The position numbers and the translations under genes are program-made. This document shows positions 17,703 to 26,058 of a stretch of DNA of 64,000 bases, piece after piece (position 1 is the first letter of the stretch; every line of letters begins with the position of its first letter). This DNA is from CAYVQZ01 sp964453435 (GTDB lineage: Bacteria; Abyssobacteria; SURF-5): the NCBI GenBank assembly GCA_964453435.1, contig CAYVQZ010000018.1, forward strand, positions 1-64,000, read 5' to 3'. The notes beneath the pieces were generated by a model. The model did no database searches. It saw nothing but the letters and a program-made list of their open reading frames with translations, and had not been told where the DNA came from.

Positions 17703-19673
17703 ATGCGAGACACGCAAGGCAACTCGAACGCCTCAAAAAGAGCAGAAATATCCAGAAGGTCCTTTTTGCGGGACTGCGGGAAAACCGCCGGTGTGGGGCT
17801 CGGAGGAATTTTGTATTCTGCCTGCTCGCCCACGATATTGACGGGAAGGCGGGGAAAGCCGAATATTGTATTTATCATTGCAGACACACAGAAGTATGAC
17901 AGGCTCGGATTCAACGGGTATTCCCCGACTACTGCGACAGGGAAGAAAGAAAGCCCAAGCCCGTATCTTGACCGCATAGCTGAGAAGGGTGTCGTATTCG
18001 ACCTCACATACAGCCAGTCTTCCTTCACATTGGTGTCTATTGCCTCAATGTTGACCTCAACGTATCCCCGCAACGGACTGCCTCTCGGTACCGAGTGGAA
18101 AAAACCGTTGGACGAGTTCGAAAATCTGCCCGAGCCAAACAGATTCAACGAGCTTATTGTCGAGTTGACCGGTTCGAGAAAGTTATATGAATTCCTTGAA
18201 TCAATTAATCCCAGCAGAGCGCCAAGCAAATATACAGATGGCGTAACATTGCCTGAAGCATTGGAAAAAGCCGGCTATGAAACCATTGCGGCAGTAAGTA
18301 TGCCTCTTCTTGATGAGGCAAGGGGATTCACAAGAGGGTTTTCTCGATTCTCCTTAGGCTGCGGTTCGCCCACATTTAAGAGAAGGGGTGATATCACCGT
18401 CACAGAGCTTTTGAAAATTGCAGGGGAAAAGGAGAGAGATAAGCCCCTCTTCACGATGCTTCATCTCTACGATGTTCACACGCCATACGATGCTCCGCCA
18501 GAGTACAAAATGATGTTCACTTCGGAAAACCATGCGAATGACATGTATGTGGGACCTATCGACGATATGGCGGGTAAAAGCGTGAAAGAACTCTCCGCTG
18601 AATACGATGGCCAAGTGAGGTTTCAGGACAAGAACATCGAAAATTTCCTGGAATCCTTGCGAAACAGCGGCCTGTTTTCCTTCGACCGAGACCTGCTTGT
18701 ATTCTGCTCGGACCATGGAGAAGACATCGGAACGCATGGAATAACATGCGGACACGTGACCCTCTACAGAACCGTCACCCATGTTCCGCTCCTGATATGC
18801 GGAGCAGGATTGCCACGTGGGAAAAGGATAGGCTCGCTGTCGGCGAATACCGACATTGCGCCCACCGTAGCCGACCTCGCCGGGATAAAAAAGCCGAACA
18901 TCTGGGAGGGGACAAGCTTATCGGGACTTATCTATGGAAGCGAACAGAACATACATGATGTCGTTTTTTCCGATTCCCCCGATTTCCGCACAACATCCGT
19001 GAAAACGGCGGATTTCAGCTATACCCAAAGGTTTCCGTTGCCACCCACAACCGTGCCGGAGGCTAAAAGCGGCTTTTCCCCGACCGGCGAAGTCGATTTT
19101 CCCGCGGAACAACCAGGCGCCCTCACCTTCAAGTGGCCGGATACGATTGGCGAGAGCGACGAAGGCGATGTCTTCACTCATCTGTCCTTATCGTGCATCA
19201 GGAATCCAATGGAACCTCTAAGAGTTTCCAGTACACATGATTTCAGGTATCGGGGAATAAACTCGATTGACGGGAAGGGATCAATTGCGCGAGGAAACGG
19301 TCTCATGCAAACCACGGTAGGCTCATTTGGATACGAATTTTCGGAAGAGTACTGGAATGCAGATGTTGTGTGGGGAAACAGGTACGAGTGGCGCGTGCGG
19401 GTCTACCGGTCGGAAAGAGAACAGGAAGAGACACTGCTTGACTCCGGACCGTTATGTTTTAAACCGAAGCCGACACAAAACTTTATCGAACTCTTCGCTT
19501 TCAAAGACGACCCCGGCGAAACGAAAAATTTGGTTCATGACAAAAAGTATAAACACGTGGCAGCTAATTTGAAAAAAGTTGCCGAGGAATATGGAAATAA
19601 GAAATTGGAAACCAAATTTGGGTTCAATGAAGAGGATGTTCAAGGCCTGAAAGCGCTCGGATATCTGCAGTAA
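17703..19673 (+). CDS. Tat-exported sulfatase-fold lipoprotein with Thr nucleophile
   Basis: 656 residues from ATG. SRRSFLRD at residues 17-24 is a twin-arginine motif, followed by a hydrophobic stretch ending YSAC with Cys41 as a lipidation site, so the protein is probably exported folded and lipid-anchored. The alkaline phosphatase superfamily core starts NIVFIIADTQKYD. The nucleophile region reads SSFTLVSIASM with Thr109 instead of Cys/Ser; CSDHGEDIGTHG follows. About 170 C-terminal residues after the core form an extra beta-rich domain, and the end is LKALGYLQ. Tat export fits a protein that loads its metal in the cytoplasm. It has its own promoter and is monocistronic. Substrate unknown; classical sulfatase activity is unlikely without formylglycine. 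Confidence 0.8.
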   Translation: MRDTQGNSNASKRAEISRRSFLRDCGKTAGVGLGGILYSACSPTILTGRRGKPNIVFIIADTQKYDRLGFNGYSPTTATGKKESPSPYLDRIAEKGVVFDLTYSQSSFTLVSIASMLTSTYPRNGLPLGTEWKKPLDEFENLPEPNRFNELIVELTGSRKLYEFLESINPSRAPSKYTDGVTLPEALEKAGYETIAAVSMPLLDEARGFTRGFSRFSLGCGSPTFKRRGDITVTELLKIAGEKERDKPLFTMLHLYDVHTPYDAPPEYKMMFTSENHANDMYVGPIDDMAGKSVKELSAEYDGQVRFQDKNIENFLESLRNSGLFSFDRDLLVFCSDHGEDIGTHGITCGHVTLYRTVTHVPLLICGAGLPRGKRIGSLSANTDIAPTVADLAGIKKPNIWEGTSLSGLIYGSEQNIHDVVFSDSPDFRTTSVKTADFSYTQRFPLPPTTVPEAKSGFSPTGEVDFPAEQPGALTFKWPDTIGESDEGDVFTHLSLSCIRNPMEPLRVSSTHDFRYRGINSIDGKGSIARGNGLMQTTVGSFGYEFSEEYWNADVVWGNRYEWRVRVYRSEREQEETLLDSGPLCFKPKPTQNFIELFAFKDDPGETKNLVHDKKYKHVAANLKKVAEEYGNKKLETKFGFNEEDVQGLKALGYLQ

Positions 19674-19829
19674 CCCCTCCACCCCAATCCCAACACGATA
19701 CCACTAAACTGTCACATTTTTTTCTGAACTTTTTATTTCCCAATCCATGGCCATCAAGCAGATGGGTTCCGGTTTGGCCCGACTGAAAGCGAGCTGATTG
19801 CAGTACGCCAGAAGTGCGATTTGCCGCTT

Positions 19830-22343
19830 TCATTTGCTTTGATTTTCCATACGTGAAGCGTTCTGCTTTTGGCGCAATGACTGCAAGAATAACAGAGCGA
19901 CGACCACGACAAGCGAACCCAACGAAACGACCGCCCCCCTCCGGACACTCGCGGGCCGGTACTCAAAGGCGACTTCGTGAGCGCCCGGCGGTATTTCCAC
20001 CGCCCGGAATAAGGAATTTGCGCGCCAGATGGGTTTTGGCTCTCCGTCAACGAGCGCGACCCAGCCCGGATAATAGGAATCCGTCAGAACCAATATCGCA
20101 TCTTCCCCTGCCTCCACGGTTACCTCAACCCTGTTTATCTCATATTTTTCTATGGCAGCCTCTCCCGGATTCTTGTCGGACACAACGGGGGCAAAGGAAG
20201 GAACCCCATTTTCAAGGACCACCAAATTATTAAGCCGGGAACTGTTCTGTTCAATGGCCCGAAGACTTTCTCGTTCATTGTGAGCAACCAAATAATTGCC
20301 GACGACATAAACCCGTGGCAGGCAAAAGATATTTTCATAAACAGAAAAGTCGGATTCCTCGTCACCGCCGTGGCATAAAACCCAGCCGTCTTCCAAGTCA
20401 TTCCGCAGCCTGTTTCCGGCGGGGTGGTCTCGGATGTAATAGCGCAGGGAGGCCAATCCGGCCATTCGGGCGTTTGACAAAAATTCGCCCTCAAAAAATT
20501 CTATCTCTCCAAGGAATTTCACCCTGCCGTCAGGAGGATATATCTTCTGAAAAACTTCAGCGCCAACGGTTTCCCGCACGAAGTTTTCCCAGCGCTTCAA
20601 GGTGAAAGGTTCCGCGCTGTTCAGGTTGAAGAAAGAAACCATGCTGGCAACGTTGGAAATTGTCCTGCCATTCAAAGTCAACGCGACGCGGTGGTAGCCG
20701 GCGTCGGCCTTTATCCATTCTATCTCCTGCTCGAAATCATCAAAATGAGTCCGTACCTCCGCGGGATTCGTCCATCTCACATGCCTGTATGAGATAATGT
20801 CCGCCAATAAAAGTCCGGCTACAACCCATAAGGCGGCCACCTTCAAGCCGGGCGAATACTCGTCGGCGCGAGCCAGAACGAGAAAAAAAGCAAGAACGGC
20901 GGCAAGCAGAATTCCGGCATGTTGCACTGGCCGCAGCACATCGTAGTTCAAAAACAGCCCGAGAGACGTAACGACAATCGCCGCCAGAATTCCAGCATTC
21001 CGTGTCCGTTTCGGCAGCGACGAGGATATCAACAGAAAGATAAGCACGACACACACTTCCAGGAGTAATATCACCATGTATGCAGGCGAGTTCCGAATTA
21101 ACCTCGACAGCAGGCAAAGCAAGGGGAAGAGAAAGAAAACCGCGCTAACTATCACGAACAGCCAGAACCAACGGAAAGTTCTCGCCCGCCGATCCCACAA
21201 CATGAGCGGAGTTTGCTGCCACAGAGAAGAGAGCCCGATTCCCGCGAGCATAATAATCAAGAACCAGGCCGATTCCATGATTCGCACATGGACCCGAAAC
21301 ATATCCGCCAGCAGAATCTTACGGAGAAAAAACAAGGAAGGAATCTTGTTTGACAGCACAAAAAGCATTGAAAAGATGAATGCAGCTACTAAACTTATGA
21401 CAACCGCTCTACGTCTTTTGGCCCCGAATGCGAACGGCAGGAGAAGTACAGTGGCGCCTAAATAGGTCGCGTGGTTATCCCTTTGAATGTAGCTCCACAC
21501 GGCCCCGATTGGGTCGAACCGTTGAGAAAACGGATCGCCTCCCGAATACAGGTTCTGTGTAACATTGCGAGCAGACTGGAGTGACAGCTCAAGAGTCGGA
21601 GCGAGCTGGGCCGCCGCTAAACCCGTCATGAGCAGGAAGGCCAGGCCATAAAGGCATGCTATCCGTACGTTCGCTCGGAATCTGCGGTCGGACCGGGTAA
21701 AAAACATGAGGGTAAGCAAAAAAACCGAAACCAACAGGCAATTATAGTAGAAGAACTGTTGGTGCCCACCAAGAAAGGAGAGGGCGAGAACTCCCGACAA
21801 GCCAACGGAATTTCGGAGATTGGGTTTTTGGAACAAACGGCAAGTCAACCAGAAAATAGTCGGGAGCCAACAATAGGAGGAGCCCATCGCCAGGTTGAAG
21901 GTTCCATTCGAGGGAGCGCTGGCATTCATGACCGAATAGCCGAACAAAATTGTTGTAAGCAGAACCGCCGGCCATTCAAGCTTTAAGTGCCTCGCGAAAA
22001 CGAATGCTCCAAGCATGCCGATGCCTACAGCAGCTATTTGAATAACCAAAAACGCAGAGGCCAAGTCCATAAAAAAAATGGTCCAGTTAACAGGGTACAG
22101 AAGCCCGCAAGGGGTTGCTGCAAAAAAGGGAGCGCCAATCGCCTGATAGGGATTCCACAGGGGAAATGACCCCGCCACAATACTCCGTTTGGCGAAGGTC
22201 AACAAAGGAAAATAATACTGGTACAAATCCGAAAGGGAAATACGAACATCAGGGAGACTACCCTGCTTCACATGATAAAGCGTGCCAAAAACAAATCCCA
22301 GAACCCCAAACAGAAAGAGGAAAAATGGCACCAGCCGCTTCAT
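19830..22343 (-). CDS. YfhO-family membrane protein (copy 2)
   Basis: 837 residues from ATG. Same plan as copy 1: SLSDLYQYYFPLLTFAKR and FPLWNPYQAIGAP after the first helix, about twelve helices, then a large C-terminal extracytoplasmic region with LTDSYYPGWVALVDG, WRANSLFRAVEIPPG and a last helix with a basic tail. It lacks the tandem repeat of copy 1. It converges with the Tat sulfatase-fold gene, with 156 bp between the stops. YfhO proteins are GT-C-type enzymes connected with glycosylation of envelope polymers. Two divergent copies in one island suggest two different glycosylation steps or acceptors. Confidence 0.8.
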   Translation of the reverse strand: MKRLVPFFLFLFGVLGFVFGTLYHVKQGSLPDVRISLSDLYQYYFPLLTFAKRSIVAGSFPLWNPYQAIGAPFFAATPCGLLYPVNWTIFFMDLASAFLVIQIAAVGIGMLGAFVFARHLKLEWPAVLLTTILFGYSVMNASAPSNGTFNLAMGSSYCWLPTIFWLTCRLFQKPNLRNSVGLSGVLALSFLGGHQQFFYYNCLLVSVFLLTLMFFTRSDRRFRANVRIACLYGLAFLLMTGLAAAQLAPTLELSLQSARNVTQNLYSGGDPFSQRFDPIGAVWSYIQRDNHATYLGATVLLLPFAFGAKRRRAVVISLVAAFIFSMLFVLSNKIPSLFFLRKILLADMFRVHVRIMESAWFLIIMLAGIGLSSLWQQTPLMLWDRRARTFRWFWLFVIVSAVFFLFPLLCLLSRLIRNSPAYMVILLLEVCVVLIFLLISSSLPKRTRNAGILAAIVVTSLGLFLNYDVLRPVQHAGILLAAVLAFFLVLARADEYSPGLKVAALWVVAGLLLADIISYRHVRWTNPAEVRTHFDDFEQEIEWIKADAGYHRVALTLNGRTISNVASMVSFFNLNSAEPFTLKRWENFVRETVGAEVFQKIYPPDGRVKFLGEIEFFEGEFLSNARMAGLASLRYYIRDHPAGNRLRNDLEDGWVLCHGGDEESDFSVYENIFCLPRVYVVGNYLVAHNERESLRAIEQNSSRLNNLVVLENGVPSFAPVVSDKNPGEAAIEKYEINRVEVTVEAGEDAILVLTDSYYPGWVALVDGEPKPIWRANSLFRAVEIPPGAHEVAFEYRPASVRRGAVVSLGSLVVVVALLFLQSLRQKQNASRMENQSK

Positions 22344-22608
22344 GTCGGGCTGTCCCCACGGTCAGGAGAAATCAGGCAGAGCACGCTTGACCGTATTTGG
22401 TCACAGTGGAAAATTGAAAGAAGCACAGAAACTCGAAACCCCCGACCAGAAAAGAATGCGCGGGCGGTAACAAATGGAATGCGGAGCCAACAAGATGGAG
22501 GCCTGCCTGGCATAAGAGACCTTCTCGACGATGAACAAACCCGAATCACGAAGCCACTTTCGGCAAATCACGCGCAGGCCCGATGATGCGTAAGTCCTTG
22601 TCTCCCAG

Positions 22609-22694
22609 TGCCGAGGGCCGGAATCGAACCGGCACGGTGGTTACCCACCGAGGGATTTTAAGTCCCTTGCGTCTACCTATTCCGCCACCCCGGC
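22609..22694 (-). tRNA. tRNA-Leu (anticodon UAA)
   Basis: The reverse strand begins GCCGGGGTGGCGGAATAGG and folds as a class II tRNA: acceptor GCCGGGG/CCTCGGC with one G-U pair, anticodon loop with TAA, a long variable arm, T-loop GTTCGATTC, and discriminator A. CCA is not encoded. It reads leucine UUA/UUG codons. A tRNA-Cys gene lies 62 bp upstream on the same strand. Confidence 0.95.
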
Positions 22695-22756
22695 ATCATC
22701 TTTCCAATCACATAGAAAATGGCGACCCCTGCGGGGCCGCCACGAAGCCTCGATTT

Positions 22757-22831
<75 letters not shown>

Positions 22832-23170
22832 CTTAACACTTCCAAGTTTAGTACGAGATTCCGCATTTGTCAAGGCTGCCATCACGTAGAGCGATACCTC
22901 GCATCAACTTGTGACACGCACCCCTGATGGCAAAAAAGAGCTCCTCATCGGGAAATTACGTGGGCTATCGCAGGCGCCGACAAAATATATGTGAATAGTC
23001 GATTAGCTCGGACTGAAGGAGTTCTCCTCATCCGAACTCGCCGAGGCGCTTCCGTGCGGTTTTGCGTTCGACAGCAGTTCCCAGCGCTTGGGCCGGCCGC
23101 CGTGAGCTCCTGCGCACGCGGCGGCCGCGGGTTCAATCCCCCCGATGCTCGGTTCCACGAACAGCGGTTT
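22832..23170. other. Intergenic region with strong GC inverted repeat, no gene
   Basis: 339 bp between tRNA-Cys and the ferredoxin subunit gene. It contains a GC-rich inverted repeat near 23094-23127 (arms about GGCCGCCG and CGGCGGCC) followed by GCGGGTTCAATCC, which resembles a tRNA T-arm, and a CCA. I could not find a matching 5' acceptor strand, so no tRNA is called. Confidence 0.4.
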
Positions 23171-23743
23171 TCACGAGCCAGGCTCCGACCCTTTTGGCGA
23201 ACCGTACTTCGGTTTAACGACGAGGGCTCCGGTCGTTTTTGCAGCGTCTGGCAAGTGCCCCAGTCCCGAAGCCGCTCCCGCCTTTTTGGAAAGTTCGCGC
23301 ATATCCCCGAAATCGAGCGCCCGTGTCGGGCACGCGGCCACGCACACCGGCGCCTCCTTGTTCTCGAGTCGGTCAATACAGAAATCGCATTTCTCGGCCA
23401 CGGTTCCGTCGTCGCCCCGAAACCCGATAGCCCCGTACGGACACGCCTCCTCGCACGCTCGGCAGCCGGTGCATTTGGCAGAGTCGATCAGTACTACCCC
23501 GTCCTCCGCGCGCTTATAGATTGCATCTTCGGGACACGCCTCGACGCAGGCCGGGTTCACACAATGATTGCACGATATGGAGACATGATACACGCCCACA
23601 TCGGGAAACCTGCCTTCCTCATGTGTCTCGACCCGTCGCCAGTAGACCAGCTCCGCCGGCAGGTCGTGCCAGTCCTTGCAGGCAACAACGCACGTGTGAC
23701 AGCCCGTGCACCGGGTCTGGTCGAAATAAAATCCTAACTGCAC
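23171..23743 (-). CDS. DmsB/PsrB-type 4Fe-4S electron-transfer subunit
   Basis: 190 residues from ATG. Four cysteine clusters appear in DmsB order: CTGCHTCVVAC near the N-terminus, CNHCVNPACVEAC, CTGCRACEEACPYGA, and CDFC followed by CVAACP. This predicts four [4Fe-4S] clusters carrying electrons between the catalytic molybdopterin subunit and a partner. YRR-type residues (YWRRVE) near residue 33 are typical of the family. It is about 20 bp downstream of the catalytic subunit gene, same strand, so one operon. No NrfD/DmsC membrane anchor follows and there is no signal peptide, so the pair should be soluble and cytoplasmic with an unknown electron partner. Confidence 0.93.
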   Translation of the reverse strand: MQLGFYFDQTRCTGCHTCVVACKDWHDLPAELVYWRRVETHEEGRFPDVGVYHVSISCNHCVNPACVEACPEDAIYKRAEDGVVLIDSAKCTGCRACEEACPYGAIGFRGDDGTVAEKCDFCIDRLENKEAPVCVAACPTRALDFGDMRELSKKAGAASGLGHLPDAAKTTGALVVKPKYGSPKGSEPGS

Positions 23744-23765
23744 CGAAACCTCCTGGAATGGAAAA

Positions 23766-25892
23766 CTACAATTTCTCCACCTGCACCCGCGTGGAATTGT
23801 ATGGCGTTACATCGACCAAGGTATGGATATCGGGACAGACAGCGTTCGCGCATCCCCTCGTATCGACACCATCGGCGTCGAATTCGAATTCGATGCCCTG
23901 ATCGATGTTGATCGTGCCGGGAATAATTCGTTCGGTCACGCGCGCCGCAAGCTTCGTGGCTCCAATGTTGTTCGAGACTTTCACCATGTCGCCATTCTTG
24001 ATGCCGCGCTCAAGCGCGTCGACTGAGTTGATCCATATCTCCTGTTTCTCGGTCTCCCGCACCCATGGCAGATTGTAGAACATCGAGTTGCAGCTTTTCT
24101 TGCTGTGACCGGTAATGAGCTGAAGCGGGAACCGGGCGTCATCGGGGCGGCGCTCGGGCTCGATGTATTTCGGGATCGCCGGAACGTCGGGCTTTCCGAT
24201 ATCCGCAATGGATTGCGAATAGATTTCTATCCTTCCGCTCGGGGTCGAAAATGGATTGTTCTCGATATCGTCTATCTGCTCCTGAAAGGCTATGTGCGGC
24301 TTTTCCAGTTTGTATTTCAAGAATCCACGCCTCTTGAACTCATCCCAATCGGAGATATCGGCGCTGCCGGTCAGGTAGCGCAGCCACTCCTCTTCCGAGG
24401 TGTCGTTATACCCCTTGATGCCCAGGCGTTCAGCCAGGTCGGCGCAGATATCCATGTCGTTTCGGCATTCTCCGTACGGTTCGACGGCCTTGTTGGAAAA
24501 AATGATGTAGTGGCCGAAGCACCAGGGAACAATGACGTCGTTGCGCTCGAATTGGGTTGTTGCGGGAAACACAATATCGGCGTAACGCGCGGTCGCAGTA
24601 AGGAAATGGTCGTGCGCCACCATGAACTCGAGCGTCTTCAGCGCGCGGTCGGCCTTCCGGATGTTGCCCAACTGATTCACCGTGTTGCCGCAGACCGAAT
24701 ACACCATCCTGATGTCCGACGGATAGCCGCCCGCGCGTCCTTCAATGATGGCGTCGGCCCATTTATTCCAGTGAACCGACACGTTCCCGGAAGAACTGCC
24801 GCCGGGGAACTGCATCACCTTCGTCTGGATCGGATAGCCGAAAAACGCCACACCCGTGTCTCCACCGGCTACTCCGACATTGCCGGTCATCGCGCAGAGA
24901 GTCATCGCGGCGCGGTGAAACTGTTCGCCATGGAAGGTGCGGGCCGGCCCGTGGCCCACCGAGAGCGCCGCGGGCTTCGTGGTTGCATACGCCCGCGCAA
25001 GCTCCGCTATGGTTTGCGCCGGAACCCCGGTTATCGCCTCCGCCCATTTCGGCGTCTTCGGCACATCGTCCTCCTGCCCCATAACGTAATCGCGGAATCT
25101 GTCGAAGCCGACCGTGTATTTGTCCAGAAACGCCTGGTCATGAAGCCCTCCATCGATGATCACATACGCCATGGCAATCAGCATGGCCGTATCGGTTCCG
25201 GGGCGTATCGGGACCCACTGGTCGGCAAAGGTGGCAGCCGAATCGGTGTAGCGCGGGTCAACTGCAACAATGCGGGCGCCGCGTTCGTGCGCAAGCGCGA
25301 GGTAGTACGTCGAGTTCGTGCCCCACACCGAGTCGGTCGGATTCCATCCCCACATGATTATCATCTTCGAATTGAGCAGGTCCTCCCGCTCGCTGGTCGT
25401 AAAAATGCTGCCATAGGTCTGCATGGCCGCGAAAAGGCCGCCCTCGTTCGACACAATCGAGTGAAGCTCGGTCTGACCGCCGAACATGTTCAACAGGCGG
25501 TCTATGCACGCGCGCCGATGATACGAACACAACATCATGCCCGTGTGAGAGATATTCATTATGGCGGTTGGACCATATCTATCCCGGACTTCGAGCATCT
25601 TGTTCGCGACGATGTCGAGCGCTTCCTCCCAACCGATGCGCTCGAATTTACCTTCGCCCCTCTCCCCCGCTCTCTTGAGCGGGTGCTTCAGCCTCTCGGG
25701 ATGGTACAGGCGCTGTCGGTATGCGCGCCCCTTGAGACATGCGCGCAACTGTCCGACGCCTGGCTCGTCAGGCAGCGACTCGTCGCTCGTTATCCGCGTG
25801 ACAACCCCATCCTCCACATGGGCAATCAACAGACAGCTACCGCCGCAATCGTGCGGACAGCCGACCGGAATTTTCCGAACGTTTGTTCCCAT
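23766..25892 (-). CDS. Molybdopterin oxidoreductase, DMSO reductase family catalytic subunit
   Basis: 708 residues from ATG. Cys12, Cys16, Cys20 and Cys52 (followed by LKGR) form the N-terminal [4Fe-4S] site. The bis-MGD binding regions follow (MIIMWGWNPTDS, VAVDPRYTDSA, PIRPGTDTAML) and a C-terminal dinucleotide-binding domain with PLQLITGHSKKS. At the Mo-ligand position I align a Ser (SIVSNEGG), not Cys or Sec, which points to the DMSO-reductase-like branch; this alignment is by eye. There is no Tat signal, so it acts in the cytoplasm, unlike DmsA or PsrA. With the DmsB-like subunit it makes a two-subunit soluble enzyme. The substrate is open: S-oxide, thiosulfate/polysulfide, or a transhydroxylase/hydratase-type reaction. 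Long ORFs antisense to it are shadows. Confidence 0.9.
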   Translation of the reverse strand: MGTNVRKIPVGCPHDCGGSCLLIAHVEDGVVTRITSDESLPDEPGVGQLRACLKGRAYRQRLYHPERLKHPLKRAGERGEGKFERIGWEEALDIVANKMLEVRDRYGPTAIMNISHTGMMLCSYHRRACIDRLLNMFGGQTELHSIVSNEGGLFAAMQTYGSIFTTSEREDLLNSKMIIMWGWNPTDSVWGTNSTYYLALAHERGARIVAVDPRYTDSAATFADQWVPIRPGTDTAMLIAMAYVIIDGGLHDQAFLDKYTVGFDRFRDYVMGQEDDVPKTPKWAEAITGVPAQTIAELARAYATTKPAALSVGHGPARTFHGEQFHRAAMTLCAMTGNVGVAGGDTGVAFFGYPIQTKVMQFPGGSSSGNVSVHWNKWADAIIEGRAGGYPSDIRMVYSVCGNTVNQLGNIRKADRALKTLEFMVAHDHFLTATARYADIVFPATTQFERNDVIVPWCFGHYIIFSNKAVEPYGECRNDMDICADLAERLGIKGYNDTSEEEWLRYLTGSADISDWDEFKRRGFLKYKLEKPHIAFQEQIDDIENNPFSTPSGRIEIYSQSIADIGKPDVPAIPKYIEPERRPDDARFPLQLITGHSKKSCNSMFYNLPWVRETEKQEIWINSVDALERGIKNGDMVKVSNNIGATKLAARVTERIIPGTINIDQGIEFEFDADGVDTRGCANAVCPDIHTLVDVTPYNSTRVQVEKL

Positions 25893-25994
25893 ATCATGAC
25901 TCTCCCCGAAAAAAGATTTTGAAGTTCGATAACGACATTCATTCTAATATCTTATGACAAGGCTGTCAATGGAGCGTCTCAATAATCCGAGATG

Positions 25995-26024
25995 TTGTCC
26001 CGAATTTTTCGGTTATGCTATAAT
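25995..26024 (+). promoter_or_regulatory. Sigma-70-type promoter of the exported Pcm gene
   Basis: TTGTCC at 25995-26000, an 18-bp spacer and a perfect TATAAT at 26019-26024. Transcription would begin near 26031, leaving a short leader with the ribosome site AAAGGAGA at 26043-26050 before the ATG at 26059. Confidence 0.72.
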
Positions 26025-26058
26025 CGTAAAAACAGATTGCCCAAAGGAGATCGCAATA

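Noticed and set aside
23040..23157. Possible selenocysteine tRNA (selC)
   Set aside because: A T-arm-like stretch and CCA are visible, but no TCA anticodon arm or pairing 8-bp acceptor stem could be drawn.
22991..23737. 248-codon frame antisense to the ferredoxin subunit
   Set aside because: The minus strand has the complete four-cluster ferredoxin; the plus frame is Arg/Pro/Ser-rich with no domain.
24105..25922. 605-codon open frame antisense to the molybdopterin oxidoreductase
   Set aside because: It lies opposite a gene with clear domain motifs, has no recognisable domains itself and follows the GC-biased third-position pattern of a shadow ORF.
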